A DNA stretch of 64,000 bases from Chitinophagaceae bacterium (GTDB taxonomy: Bacteria; Bacteroidota; Bacteroidia; Chitinophagales; Chitinophagaceae): contig JALHNJ010000001.1 in NCBI GenBank assembly GCA_022843585.1, positions 62,001 to 126,000 on the forward strand. Direction: 5' to 3'. A program made the translations under genes and the position numbers. Of this stretch, positions 18,643 to 27,776 are shown one piece after another. The notes beneath the pieces were generated by a model. That model did not search any database and was not told where the DNA came from. It worked only from the letters and a program-made list of their open reading frames with translations. Every line of letters starts with the position of its first letter. Positions within the stretch are counted from its first letter, which is position 1.

Positions 18643-20162
18643 GGGAGATTTAGAGATGCCTCTTTATCTTTCTTTATCAACTCTAAAGCCTTCTCCACTT
18701 TATAATCAGCATTACGTTTTATTGCCTCTGCAGTTGGTAGCGAAGGCACTTCCGGCTGAACACCTCTTCCAATTTTAGGTATATTCTTGTCCACTACTAA
18801 TCTAAAAATCGGCAAACGAAAACGAACACCGGTGACAGGTAATGTAACATCCGGTATCAGCCAGGCAGAGTTTCCATAAGCCCCACCACCCGTTTCTTCA
18901 CCCACTACTGTTACATTATCTTGTTTTACTAATGCAGATGCAAATAAGGTTGTTGCAGAAAAAGAATTTCCCCCCGTAAGAATGTAAACCTTTCCATCAT
19001 AATGGTTATTCTTTTTCGGTTTAAAATAATGCCGTTCAAAATAGCCGAAATGATAAAACCCGTCACGATGTTTTTTGGTAAAAAAGGTAATGAACAACTT
19101 ATTCCAGAAATGATTTTGGATATAACCATCATAGTTGCTTTTTTTACTCGTGGCGAATAATGAATCAGCAATTTTAAATTTTTGCTTTGCAATGTAACGG
19201 GTTAGTGCCGTTGAATTATTTACACTACCACCACCATTACTTCTAACATCAATAATAAGATGACCGATATTATTTTTCCTAAGTGCTTTAAAAGAATTGC
19301 GGAAAAATTTTCTAAGTCCATACCCCCTGGTAAATGTGGCAAGGTCCATCATGGCCGTTCGGTTGGCCGAATCAATTTTTAATAATCGGGTATTATTTAA
19401 TTGCAGCTGCCGCCGTTCTTTTTTAGAAGGTTGTGGTGCAGGCCGAAACGGACGGGTGCCAACTCTGAACATGGTATCAGTGGCAGCATTATACACCGGC
19501 ACTACCAATGATTTTTCTTGGCCGGTACTATCAATATATCCTACCGTATATTTTGATGATAGTCCGAATAGCGAAGTGTACAAAGAACCAAAATATCCCC
19601 GGTTGCTAAGTGTTTGGTATTTGTGCGTACGATTATAACCATCAGTAGAAATATAATCAAACATGGTATCAACAATAGCCGCTGTTGGTTTATTGTTGAT
19701 ACTGGTAATAATAGTTCCTCTTTTTAAAATACTATCCCGGCGATTTAAGTTTTGGGTTACCACCATTGCACTATCCCACACTTTAACGCTTAAAGGAAAA
19801 ATTCTTCCTAAGCGGATTGTATCGTTGAACTTTGAAAATGCTTTTGAAGTACGAACAGAAGTATGCCCGCAATTGATTTTGGAAGTAACATAAGTAAGCA
19901 CCTTGCGAAACTCCGTTTCTGTCATGGAGTCCTTTAAATGCTCTTTACCCCAATTGAAAAAATAATCCATACTGTCTTTAGCCGTGTACCAATAAAGACT
20001 GGGATGATGTTTTTCTAACACTTGCTGATAAACGATATAATCCTGCTGCACCTGTTGTAGTGAGTATTTTTTACTGGGTGAGAAAGATGACTGGTTTACA
20101 GCACAACCCGTAATGACGATCGACGATATCCAAAAAATCAGTAAGCTCCTCATAGTCCTCAT
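18639..20162 (-). CDS. S41-family peptidase lipoprotein
   Basis: 507 residues with a lipoprotein signal (I-T-G-C, cysteine at about 20), so it is probably anchored in the envelope. The C-terminal half carries the tail-specific-protease core: the strand L-I-I-D-V-R-S-N-G-G-G-S-V, then V-Y-I-L-T-G-G-N-S-F-S-A-T-T, whose serine near residue 400 is the expected nucleophile, then V-G-E-E-T-G-G-G. A PDZ-like segment may lie at about 130-200 (K-R-G-T-I-I-T-S-I-N-N-K-P). S41 enzymes degrade or process envelope proteins. The gene overlaps the nitrilase gene by 4 bases tail to tail. A second ATG three codons in is an alternative start. Confidence 0.85.
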   Translation of the reverse strand: MRTMRSLLIFWISSIVITGCAVNQSSFSPSKKYSLQQVQQDYIVYQQVLEKHHPSLYWYTAKDSMDYFFNWGKEHLKDSMTETEFRKVLTYVTSKINCGHTSVRTSKAFSKFNDTIRLGRIFPLSVKVWDSAMVVTQNLNRRDSILKRGTIITSINNKPTAAIVDTMFDYISTDGYNRTHKYQTLSNRGYFGSLYTSLFGLSSKYTVGYIDSTGQEKSLVVPVYNAATDTMFRVGTRPFRPAPQPSKKERRQLQLNNTRLLKIDSANRTAMMDLATFTRGYGLRKFFRNSFKALRKNNIGHLIIDVRSNGGGSVNNSTALTRYIAKQKFKIADSLFATSKKSNYDGYIQNHFWNKLFITFFTKKHRDGFYHFGYFERHYFKPKKNNHYDGKVYILTGGNSFSATTLFASALVKQDNVTVVGEETGGGAYGNSAWLIPDVTLPVTGVRFRLPIFRLVVDKNIPKIGRGVQPEVPSLPTAEAIKRNADYKVEKALELIKKDKEASLNLP

Positions 20163-20196
20163 AAATCCTGTTAATCGTTCTCCAAAAATGCGGAGT

Positions 20197-21228
20197 TTAT
20201 TTTAAATGATTCCATCCTTGTGCGGTAAGTGGATATTTGCTACCACCTTTTGTAATGATATGACTTCCTGCTTCTGGCTCCGTCATATATCCCACTACAC
20301 TAATATCTTCATTTAATACCAATTTGTCGTACTCTGATTGTGGAATGGTAAATAAAAGTTCATAATCTTCTCCACCACTCAGTGCACATGCGGTTGGGTC
20401 AATTTCAAATTTATAAGCTGCCTTCTTCATCTCGTCCGCTACGGGTAGTTTTTCTTCATATATCACACAGCCCAAATTACTTTGTTTACAAATATGTAGT
20501 GCTTCAGAACTAAGCCCATCGCTAATGTCCATCATGGCAGTAGGCATAACTTCCTGTTTAGCAAAAAACTCCACCACATCTTTTCTTGCTTCGGGTTTCA
20601 GCAATTTGCCGATTACAAAAGTTTCACCTTCCAGGTCTGGCTGCACACCCGGACTCTCCATAAAAATTTTCTTTTCTCTTTCTAAAAAGAGTAACCCAAC
20701 ATACGCAGAACCCAGAAAGCCGCTTACACAAAGCAGATCGCCTTTTTGTGCTGTACTTCTTTTAACAAATTTATCAGGTGCCACTTCGCCAATTGCAGTT
20801 ACAGAAATAATAAAACCTTTTTGAGAAGAAGTAGTATCGCCGCCGATCAAGTCAACATCATATTTTTCACAAGCAGCATAAACACCTTCATAAAATTCAT
20901 CTAACGATTCAACACTAAAACGATTGCTGATACCAAGACTCAATGTTATTTGAGTCGGTATGGCATTCATTGCATAGATATCACTCAGGTTAACAACTAC
21001 ACTTTTATAACCAAGGTGCTTTAAAGGAGTATAAGAGAGGTCGAAGTGAACACCTTCAATCAATAAGTCTGTTGAAATAACGGTTTGCTTACCAAAATGA
21101 TCAATCACCGCAGCATCATCTCCTACACCAAGAATCGTTGAAGCATTTTGTATTTCAATATTCTTTGTTAAATGCTCTATTAATCCAAATTCTCCCAGAG
21201 AACCAATTTCTGTTCTTTCGTTACTCAT
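20197..21228 (-). CDS. thiL: Thiamine-monophosphate kinase
   Basis: 343 residues. It makes thiamine pyrophosphate from thiamine monophosphate and ATP in the cytosol. The AIR-synthase-like fold is clear: G-E-F-G-L-I-E-H-L, G-V-G-D-D-A-A-V (34-41, metal and substrate binding), STDLLIEGVHF, V-V-N-L-S-D-I-Y-A-M, GGDTTSS and a C-terminal A-L-S-G-G-E-D-Y-E-L-L-F. The ATG overlaps the stop of the upstream inositol-phosphatase gene as ATGA, indicating translational coupling. No thiamine riboswitch or other thi gene is visible nearby. Confidence 0.94.
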   Translation of the reverse strand: MSNERTEIGSLGEFGLIEHLTKNIEIQNASTILGVGDDAAVIDHFGKQTVISTDLLIEGVHFDLSYTPLKHLGYKSVVVNLSDIYAMNAIPTQITLSLGISNRFSVESLDEFYEGVYAACEKYDVDLIGGDTTSSQKGFIISVTAIGEVAPDKFVKRSTAQKGDLLCVSGFLGSAYVGLLFLEREKKIFMESPGVQPDLEGETFVIGKLLKPEARKDVVEFFAKQEVMPTAMMDISDGLSSEALHICKQSNLGCVIYEEKLPVADEMKKAAYKFEIDPTACALSGGEDYELLFTIPQSEYDKLVLNEDISVVGYMTEPEAGSHIITKGGSKYPLTAQGWNHLK

Positions 21229-22004
21229 AATTCTTTTTTATTGTTGATCACCGCTACCATTTCATCATGTATTTTACCATTTGTAGCTAATACTTTGTGT
21301 TGATAGACAGAAAATTTATCACCTTTCAGATCGGTCACTTTACCACCAGCTTCTTCCACAATTAAATAACCGGCTGCACTATCCCATGGCTCCAGTTTAT
21401 GTTCATAGAAGCCATCAAATCTTCCCGCAGCCACCCAACAAAGATCAATCGCTGCTGAACCTAACCTGCGAACCGGAACACCTTTGCGAATGAACCGTTC
21501 AAAAATTTCTAACGGGCCATCGGGCATATTAATATAGGTGTAAGGAAAGCCAGTTACCAAACAAGCTTTGATCGTTTCTGTTTGTTCGCTTACTCGAATT
21601 GGTTTATCATTTAATGTGGCACCTTTTCCTTTTTCTGCAAAGAAAAATTCATTCATATGTGGATTGTAAACGGCAGCCATTACAATTTCGTCATTATGCT
21701 CAATTCCAATAGAAACACAATTGAGGGGAATACCGTGTGCAAAATTTACCGTACCATCAATTGGATCAATGATCCATTTATATGAGGAGTCCTGTATAAT
21801 TTCACCAGTCTCTTCGGCCAGTATCTGGTGTTCAGGAAAAGCAGCTTTAATAACAGCAAGAATGGCTTTTTCAGAAGCATGATCGGCTTCGGTCACCAAA
21901 TTATTTACACCTTCTTTATTGCTGATCTTAAAATCGCTATTGAAAAAACGAACTATTTCGGCTGCACCAGCTTTTGCGGCTTCTACTAGAATAGGTTTAA
22001 GCAT
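21225..22004 (-). CDS. Inositol-monophosphatase-family phosphatase
   Basis: 259 residues from ATG 22004. An in-frame TTG at 22010 overlaps the promoter box and is rejected. The family metal site is complete: A-E-E-T-G-E (about 63-68), I-D-P-I-D-G-T-V-N-F (79-88) and E-P-W-D-S-A-A-G-Y near the C-terminus. Such enzymes release phosphate from myo-inositol monophosphate or related sugar phosphates, and the SuhB branch also acts in ribosomal RNA transcription. Which applies here cannot be told. The stop codon overlaps the thiL ATG in ATGA, so the two are co-translated, an unusual pairing with no obvious pathway link. Confidence 0.9.
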   Translation of the reverse strand: MLKPILVEAAKAGAAEIVRFFNSDFKISNKEGVNNLVTEADHASEKAILAVIKAAFPEHQILAEETGEIIQDSSYKWIIDPIDGTVNFAHGIPLNCVSIGIEHNDEIVMAAVYNPHMNEFFFAEKGKGATLNDKPIRVSEQTETIKACLVTGFPYTYINMPDGPLEIFERFIRKGVPVRRLGSAAIDLCWVAAGRFDGFYEHKLEPWDSAAGYLIVEEAGGKVTDLKGDKFSVYQHKVLATNGKIHDEMVAVINNKKEL

Positions 22005-22007
22005 TGG

Positions 22008-22015
22008 CAAAGATA
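22008..22015 (-). promoter_or_regulatory. Bacteroidota -7 element of the inositol-phosphatase/thiL operon
   Basis: Minus-strand TATCTTTG is an exact TAnnTTTG match and ends 3 bases before the ATG at 22004. Transcription would start at or within the start codon. Confidence 0.5.
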
Positions 22016-22136
22016 AACACGGATTGCAAGATTAATACAGATTAAGCGGATTCTCAAAGTAGGAAATTCTTAAATGCTGTACGAGAACTACTATTTTTGA
22101 GAAAATCATAATAACTCCCCTTTAGGGGATGGGGGT

Positions 22137-24080
22137 ATGGAGTTATCAATTATTATAGTCAATTACAATGTAAAGCACTTTTTAGAGCAATGTCTCTTTT
22201 CGGTGCATGCCGCTATTGCTGATATGCCCGCTGAAGTGATAGTGGTCGATAATAACTCTACCGATAACAGCCTTGCCTACCTGGAACCAAAATTTCAGAA
22301 TATCCGGTTTATAGCAAACAGCAACAACATTGGCTTTGGCAAAGCCTGTAACCAGGGGTTTCAACTGGCATCCGGAAAATATATATTGTTTTTAAACCCG
22401 GATACGATCGTTCCAGAGGATTGTTTTAAGCAATGCATTAGTTTTTTTGAATCGCATGCTGATGCCGGAGCATTGGGTGTAAAAATGCTGGATGGCAGTG
22501 GCCGGTTTTTAAAAGAATCAAAAAGAGCATTTCCCTCACCTACCACATCTTTGTTCAAACTTTTTGGTTTATCAAAGCTGTTTCCTCATTCTGCTACTTT
22601 TTCAAAATATCATTTGGGTCATTTAGATGAAAATAAAAATCATGAAGTAGATGTGCTGGCAGGTGCTTTTATGATGATCAAAAAAGATGTGCTGGATAAA
22701 ATTGGATGTTTTGATGAAGCATTTTTTATGTATGGTGAAGATGTGGACTTAAGTTATCGCATACAAAAGGCCGGATACAAGAATTATTATTTTGCAGACA
22801 CCAGCATAATTCATTTTAAAGGAGAGAGTACTAAAAAGGGTAGCATGAATTATGTAAAGATGTTCTATAATGCCATGAGCATTTTTGTGCGGAAACATTA
22901 TGGTGGAAACAAAGCTGGCATATTTAATTTCTTAATTCATACGGCTATTTGGTTTAAAGCTTTGTTGACAGCAGTGTCTGGCTTTATAAGAAAAATCGGT
23001 CTTCCACTAATTGATGCCGGCTTGATCATGCTTTCTTTTTGGGCCATAAAAAATATATGGAGTGAATATGTGCGACCGGATATACAATATGAAACCAAAT
23101 TACTGTGGATCGCCATTCCTGCTTATACGGTTTTCTATCTCATCACCGCTTATTATGCAGGCTTGTATGACCGTTGGTACAAAAAAAATGAATTGATCCG
23201 GTCTTCTGTAATTGCAACAATTGTATTGTTGGCAGCCTATGCATTGCTACCTGAGCAATATCGATTTTCAAGAGCTATTATTTTGTTTGGAGCCTTATTA
23301 GCATTTTTGTTGATTGGCATTTTGCGTTGGATTTTAGTAATGACAAATGTGTTGAACAGCAATAAGGATAAAGAGCAACGATATAATACGATCATTGCTG
23401 CATCTGAACCGGAGTATAATCAGGCAATTGATCTTTTAAAAGAAGCAGGATTACATCAACGAATTTTAGGAAGATTGTCTGTAAATGGTGATGAAGAAAC
23501 GTCAATCGGTTCGTTGAAAAAAATTCAATCAGTTTCTACTGCCGTTCCGTTCCGGGAACTAATTTTTTGTCAGGGTTCTTTATCTTTTACTGATATAATT
23601 AACAGCATTCAGCAATTGCCAAATAATATAAGTGCAAGAATTCATGCAGCAGGCAGCGGCAGTATTGTAGGCAGTGATTCAAAAGATACATCCGGTGAAT
23701 CTGTATCAAAAGAAAATGGATATAAACTGGCGGACCCTTACAATCGCCGCTTAAAAAGATTGGCTGATGTAGTTATTTCTCTCTTTGGCATTCTTACATT
23801 TCCGGTGCAATTATTTATTATAAAAAAGCCTTTTGCCTTTTTAAAAAACTGTGTGTTGGTGCTTTTTGCATACAAGACATGGGTTGGTTATACAAGCCAT
23901 CAAAAAAATCTTCCACCATTGCATGCTGCTGTAATTGCTTGTAATGGTTTGCCGGTTTCTGCAAAGCAACAACTACCAAAAGAAAGTTTGTATATGATGG
24001 ACTACTGGTATGCCAGAGATTATGAACCAGTGTCAGACCTCAAACTTTTATGGAGAGTGTACAGGAATTTGGGCAATTAG
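22137..24080 (+). CDS. GT2 glycosyltransferase fused to a degenerate sugar-transferase-like membrane domain
   Basis: 647 residues in two parts. Residues 1-260 are a GT2 (rhamnosyltransferase-like) domain with I-I-I-V-N-Y-N-V, V-V-D-N-N-S-T-D-N-S, L-F-L-N-P-D-T-I and M-Y-G-E-D-V-D-L-S-Y-R. Residues 290-400 form about four membrane helices. The rest reads as a nucleotide-binding-like domain followed by N-R-R-L-K-R-L-A-D-V-V-I-S-L and a final M-M-D-Y-W-Y-A-R-D-Y-E-P-V-S-D-L-K-L-L, which resembles the ends of polyprenyl-phosphate sugar-1-phosphate transferases. The catalytic K-F-R-S-M block of those enzymes is not visible, so the C-terminal half is probably inactive or repurposed. The role is likely surface polysaccharide synthesis. 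Confidence 0.82.
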   Translation: MELSIIIVNYNVKHFLEQCLFSVHAAIADMPAEVIVVDNNSTDNSLAYLEPKFQNIRFIANSNNIGFGKACNQGFQLASGKYILFLNPDTIVPEDCFKQCISFFESHADAGALGVKMLDGSGRFLKESKRAFPSPTTSLFKLFGLSKLFPHSATFSKYHLGHLDENKNHEVDVLAGAFMMIKKDVLDKIGCFDEAFFMYGEDVDLSYRIQKAGYKNYYFADTSIIHFKGESTKKGSMNYVKMFYNAMSIFVRKHYGGNKAGIFNFLIHTAIWFKALLTAVSGFIRKIGLPLIDAGLIMLSFWAIKNIWSEYVRPDIQYETKLLWIAIPAYTVFYLITAYYAGLYDRWYKKNELIRSSVIATIVLLAAYALLPEQYRFSRAIILFGALLAFLLIGILRWILVMTNVLNSNKDKEQRYNTIIAASEPEYNQAIDLLKEAGLHQRILGRLSVNGDEETSIGSLKKIQSVSTAVPFRELIFCQGSLSFTDIINSIQQLPNNISARIHAAGSGSIVGSDSKDTSGESVSKENGYKLADPYNRRLKRLADVVISLFGILTFPVQLFIIKKPFAFLKNCVLVLFAYKTWVGYTSHQKNLPPLHAAVIACNGLPVSAKQQLPKESLYMMDYWYARDYEPVSDLKLLWRVYRNLGN

Positions 24081-24205
24081 TGAACTTTCATTTTAACTGT
24101 TCGATAGATTTTTGTAAAGGGTAATGTTTTTAAAAAAGCCCTTTATATATTCGCAGCTATACCGACTAACATTGCGTAACTTTAAGACATACTTATTTAA
24201 GCTGG

Positions 24206-25738
24206 ATGGCCACAATTATAGATATTAAAATACCCAAGGCAATTGCTGCCGCACTGCGCCTTCCGCCGAACGATCCCCGTCGCCAGCAGATACGGGTGTT
24301 GAAAAAATTATTGAAAAAGGCCCGGTTTACCGAGTTTGGTCAGCACTATCGGTTTGATGAAGCACTATTAAGTAAACATCCAGCCAAAAAATTCCAGGAG
24401 TTAGTGCCGGTGCATGATTACAATAAAATTTATGAGGAGTGGTGGAAGAAAACCCTGGATGGTGTTCCCGATGTAACATGGCCAGGTAAAATAAAATATT
24501 ATGCGCTTAGTTCTGGTACCTCAGATGCGGCCAGTAAATATATTCCGGTTACGAGTGAGTTGCTTCGAAGCAACACTGTTAATTACCTGCGACAGTTACT
24601 CAGCTTGATAAAATATGAAGACGCTAATAAAAGAGCCATGACGAAAGGCTTTTTAATGATTGGCGGCGCTACTGATCTGCAAAAAGGAAAAGCCGGATGG
24701 TATGCCGGCGACCTAAGTGGAATCTTAGCGAAGAAAAGACCTTTCTGGTTTCAGAGTTTTTATAAACCGGGTGGCCGCATTGCAGCCATGAGCGACTGGA
24801 ATCAAAAGCTGAATGAAATAGTAGAACATGCAAAGGAGTGGGATATTGGCTATATAGTTGGTGTGCCTGCCTGGTGCCAGATGTGTATGGAAATGGTGAT
24901 GAAGCAGTACGGTGCAAAGAATATACACGAAGTGTGGCCCAACTTCAGCTTTTTTGTACATGGTGGAGTGGCGTTTGAACCCTACAAAAAAGGATTTGAA
25001 AAATTATTAGGAAAGCCGATCGTATACATTGAAAATTATTTATCCAGCGAAGGCTTTATTGGTTATAAAACAAGAGAACATGCAAAGGGCATGCAGTTGA
25101 TATTAAACAACAATATCTTTTTTGAGTTTGTTCCCTTTGATGATAAAAATTTCGATAGCGACGGAAAAATAGTGGACAATCCGGATGCCAAAATGATCCA
25201 TGAAGTAGAAGAAGGAAAAGAATATGCACTGCTGATGAGTACGAATGCTGGTTCCTGGCGGTATCTTATTGGCGACACGATAAAATTTGTGGATGTCGAA
25301 AAAAGTGAAGTAGTAATTACAGGTCGTACTAAACATTTTTTAAGTCTTACCGGTGAACACCTGAGTGTGGAGAATATGAACAAAGCTATTGAACTGGTAA
25401 GTGAAGAGTTTAATGTTAGTATTCCCGAATACACTGTGGTTGGTTTTCCATACGAGAACTTCTTTGCCCACCGCTGGTATATTGCTACCGATGATAAGGT
25501 GGATGTAGAACAACTCCGCAAACGAATTGATGGATGCTTGCGGGAATTGAATGATGATTATGCTACCGAAAGAGACAGTGCATTAAAAGCAGTTTTCCTG
25601 GAAGTATTACCGGAAGAGAAATTTTTAAAATTTATGGAGCTAAAAGGAAAATTGGGCAGCCAGCATAAATTTCCACGGGTGATGAAAGGGAAGATGTTAG
25701 AGCAATGGAATAGCTTTCTACAATCAGGAAAAATTTAG
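24206..25738 (+). CDS. GH3-family acyl-acid-amido synthetase-like protein
   Basis: 510 residues matching the bacterial branch of the GH3 auxin-responsive-promoter family. These are adenylating enzymes of the ANL superfamily, which in plants join jasmonate or indole-acetate to amino acids. ATP-binding features are Y-Y-A-L-S-S-G-T-S-D-A-A-S-K-Y-I-P-V-T (about 100-118) and F-V-D-V-E-K-S-E-V-V-I-T-G-R-T-K-H-F-L-S. The region Y-I-E-N-Y-L-S-S-E-G-F-I-G-Y is also typical. The bacterial substrate is unknown. The gene is preceded by a TAACTTTA box and followed by the LysE gene. It appears full length. Confidence 0.88.
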   Translation: MATIIDIKIPKAIAAALRLPPNDPRRQQIRVLKKLLKKARFTEFGQHYRFDEALLSKHPAKKFQELVPVHDYNKIYEEWWKKTLDGVPDVTWPGKIKYYALSSGTSDAASKYIPVTSELLRSNTVNYLRQLLSLIKYEDANKRAMTKGFLMIGGATDLQKGKAGWYAGDLSGILAKKRPFWFQSFYKPGGRIAAMSDWNQKLNEIVEHAKEWDIGYIVGVPAWCQMCMEMVMKQYGAKNIHEVWPNFSFFVHGGVAFEPYKKGFEKLLGKPIVYIENYLSSEGFIGYKTREHAKGMQLILNNNIFFEFVPFDDKNFDSDGKIVDNPDAKMIHEVEEGKEYALLMSTNAGSWRYLIGDTIKFVDVEKSEVVITGRTKHFLSLTGEHLSVENMNKAIELVSEEFNVSIPEYTVVGFPYENFFAHRWYIATDDKVDVEQLRKRIDGCLRELNDDYATERDSALKAVFLEVLPEEKFLKFMELKGKLGSQHKFPRVMKGKMLEQWNSFLQSGKI

Positions 25739-25831
25739 AATAGCAGTAGCAGCAATTGTAACTATCTCCAAGAGACTTTCCGAAAAATAGCAAGACGTAC
25801 TTAGTATTTATAACTTCGTACTTTAGCTACC

Positions 25832-26464
25832 ATGACAGAAGCTTTGCTAAAAGGAATCACCATTGGTTTGCTGCTGAGTATATCAGTAGGTCCGGCGTTG
25901 TTTTCTGTAATCAAACAAAGTTTGAATAATGGTCATCGGGGCGGTATGGCGTTTGCCGTTGGAGTTTCTGCCAGTGATATTGCCCTGGTACTGGTCTCCA
26001 ATGTTTTTACAGAACTCTTTAGAAGTCTGCGACTGTATGAAAAACAAATCGGCATTACCGGTAGTATTTTTCTTATAACGATGGGTTTGTTTTTTCTGTT
26101 CTTTAAAAAGGTAAAGGTAAACGAATCGGGAAAACAGATCTTCAATCACCGTAAACGGGACCTGGCTAAAATTTCCTTATCCGGTTTTTTTATGAACCTG
26201 CTTAATCCGGGAGTAATCATTTTTTGGATTACTATTTCCACCACTCTTATTACCTATTCGATCCGTCATCGGATCATTATTTATACAACCTGTCTGGTTA
26301 TTGTTTTACTGGCAGATATTGCCAAGGTATTTATGGCGGGCAAAATTCGCAACCGGCTAACGCCGCATAATATTCATATCATTAATCGCATTAATGGAAT
26401 TATTTTAATTGTATTTGGTATAGCCTTAATATGGGGGTTGCTTTTTTATGCCGATAAGTTCTGA
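25832..26464 (+). CDS. LysE-family amino-acid exporter
   Basis: 210 residues with five to six membrane helices. The first helix carries the family phrase G-L-L-L-S-I-S-V-G-P-A-L-F-S-V-I-K-Q-S-L, followed by N-G-H-R-G-G-M-A-F-A-V-G-V-S-A-S-D. The second half has F-M-N-L-L-N-P-G-V-I-I-F-W. LysE/RhtB carriers export amino acids or related small molecules through the inner membrane. It lies 93 bases after the GH3-like gene on the same strand, so an amino-acid conjugate is a conceivable cargo, but this is only inference. Confidence 0.88.
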   Translation: MTEALLKGITIGLLLSISVGPALFSVIKQSLNNGHRGGMAFAVGVSASDIALVLVSNVFTELFRSLRLYEKQIGITGSIFLITMGLFFLFFKKVKVNESGKQIFNHRKRDLAKISLSGFFMNLLNPGVIIFWITISTTLITYSIRHRIIIYTTCLVIVLLADIAKVFMAGKIRNRLTPHNIHIINRINGIILIVFGIALIWGLLFYADKF

Positions 26465-26496
26465 TTTTATTAACAAAACAAAACACCCTCGCTTTG

Positions 26497-26504
26497 TATG
26501 TTTG
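26497..26504 (+). promoter_or_regulatory. Bacteroidota -7 element before the 26509 gene
   Basis: TATGTTTG matches TAnnTTTG exactly and ends 4 bases before ATG 26509, again suggesting a leaderless or nearly leaderless message. Confidence 0.45.
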
Positions 26505-26508
26505 ACGA

Positions 26509-27027
26509 ATGAACCGGCTGCTTCTGTTGTTACCGTTATTGTTTGCTTCCCTCACTTCTTTTCAGCAACCCAACCATCTGTTTATTAAAAAGGGTATTCA
26601 TAAAAAAAGAACTTATTCCGAAGGCGACAGAATACACTTTGTACTAACTAACGGGTTGGAGAAAAAAGGAGTAATTACATTATTAAGAAATGATACTATT
26701 TATATTAATGATGCACCCGTTCCCCGGGTACAAGTAGCAGCTGTAATACTCAACGAGAAAAAGAAGAAAAAATTTCCGGCCGATCTAAAAACTATGCTGG
26801 CTATTGGCGGCGGCGTTGCACTCACCACACTTGGGCTCTCCCTCAATAATGCTAATGAACCCAAAGATGCATTAATTGCAGCTGTTGTAATAGGCTACGG
26901 ACCGCTACTGGTAAAATATTTTGCAGGCCGATTTGTGTACACAGTATCCCGAAAAAAATTCAAAGTTGGAAAACGATTCCGCTTACAGGTTTTCGATTTA
27001 TACGTTCCGCCACAAAGGGGATTTTAA
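26509..27027 (+). CDS. Exported protein of unknown function
   Basis: 172 residues. It begins with a hydrophobic signal (M-N-R-L-L-L-L-L-P-L-L-F-A-S-L). The central part has a small beta domain (I-H-F-V-L-T-N-G-L-E-K-K-G-V-I-T-L-L, then D-T-I-Y-I-N), a lysine run, and two hydrophobic segments rich in Gly and Ala (M-L-A-I-G-G-G-V-A-L-T-T-L-G-L and A-L-I-A-A-V-V-I-G-Y-G-P-L). It ends with a basic beta stretch. I recognise no family. It sits 34 bases upstream of mtgA on the same strand, so a cell-envelope role is possible by position. Confidence 0.7.
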   Translation: MNRLLLLLPLLFASLTSFQQPNHLFIKKGIHKKRTYSEGDRIHFVLTNGLEKKGVITLLRNDTIYINDAPVPRVQVAAVILNEKKKKKFPADLKTMLAIGGGVALTTLGLSLNNANEPKDALIAAVVIGYGPLLVKYFAGRFVYTVSRKKFKVGKRFRLQVFDLYVPPQRGF

Positions 27028-27061
27028 ATACAGCAGTTTCTTTTTAATATTGCAGCACACA

Positions 27062-27772
27062 ATGACTACAAAAGGACTTTTCCCCCGGCTCTGGCGTTGG
27101 ACTAAAAAGATTTTCATCATTCTTTTTATAGCACAGTTGCTGTACATCATTATACTAAAATGGGTGAACCCGCCTATTACAGTTACACAATTAGTAAGCT
27201 GGGTAAGCGGCCATGGATTAAAGAGAGATTATGTAAGCCGTAGTTCTATTTCTCCCAACGCAAGATTAGCAGTAATGGCCGCCGAAGACCAGTTATTTCC
27301 TGATCACAATGGCTTTGATTGGAAGAGCATTAAAAAAGCCATGAAGTACAATGAAAAAAAGCCAGGTCGTATTCGTGGTGGTAGCACTATTAGTCAGCAG
27401 GTAGCCAAGAATGTTTTTTTGTGGCAGGGCAGAAGCTGGATCAGAAAGGGGCTGGAAACTTATTTCACTTTTATGATTGAATTATTGTGGAGCAAAAAAA
27501 GGATCATGCAAGTGTATCTTAATGTGATTGAAATGGGAGATGGTATTTTCGGTATTGAAGCAGCAGCACAATCCTATTTTAATAAGCCGGCAAAAAATTT
27601 ATCAAGACAAGAAGCGGCCTTAATTGCAGCCTGTTTACCTAACCCAAAGCGATATAAAGTAAAACCGCCATCATCTTATGTAGCATCCCGGGCAAGAAGA
27701 ATTGCACAACAAATGAATAATTTGTCAACGGATCCGGATATACAAAAAGTGATTGGAACAAGTCCGCCGTAA
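27062..27772 (+). CDS. mtgA: Monofunctional biosynthetic peptidoglycan transglycosylase
   Basis: 236 residues from ATG 27062. Upstream in-frame codons overlap the preceding gene and are not needed. One N-terminal membrane anchor (residues 15-33) precedes a GT51 domain with all main motifs: A-A-E-D-Q-L-F-P-D-H-N-G-F-D (catalytic Glu 75), R-G-G-S-T-I-S-Q-Q-V-A-K-N-V-F-L, K-K-R-I-M-Q-V-Y-L-N-V-I-E-M-G and A-L-I-A-A-C-L-P-N-P. It polymerises lipid II into glycan strands on the outer face of the inner membrane. There is no transpeptidase domain, which separates it from class A PBPs. It converges on the ArnT-like gene with a gap of 4 bases. Confidence 0.95.
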   Translation: MTTKGLFPRLWRWTKKIFIILFIAQLLYIIILKWVNPPITVTQLVSWVSGHGLKRDYVSRSSISPNARLAVMAAEDQLFPDHNGFDWKSIKKAMKYNEKKPGRIRGGSTISQQVAKNVFLWQGRSWIRKGLETYFTFMIELLWSKKRIMQVYLNVIEMGDGIFGIEAAAQSYFNKPAKNLSRQEAALIAACLPNPKRYKVKPPSSYVASRARRIAQQMNNLSTDPDIQKVIGTSPP

Positions 27773-27776
27773 ATGT

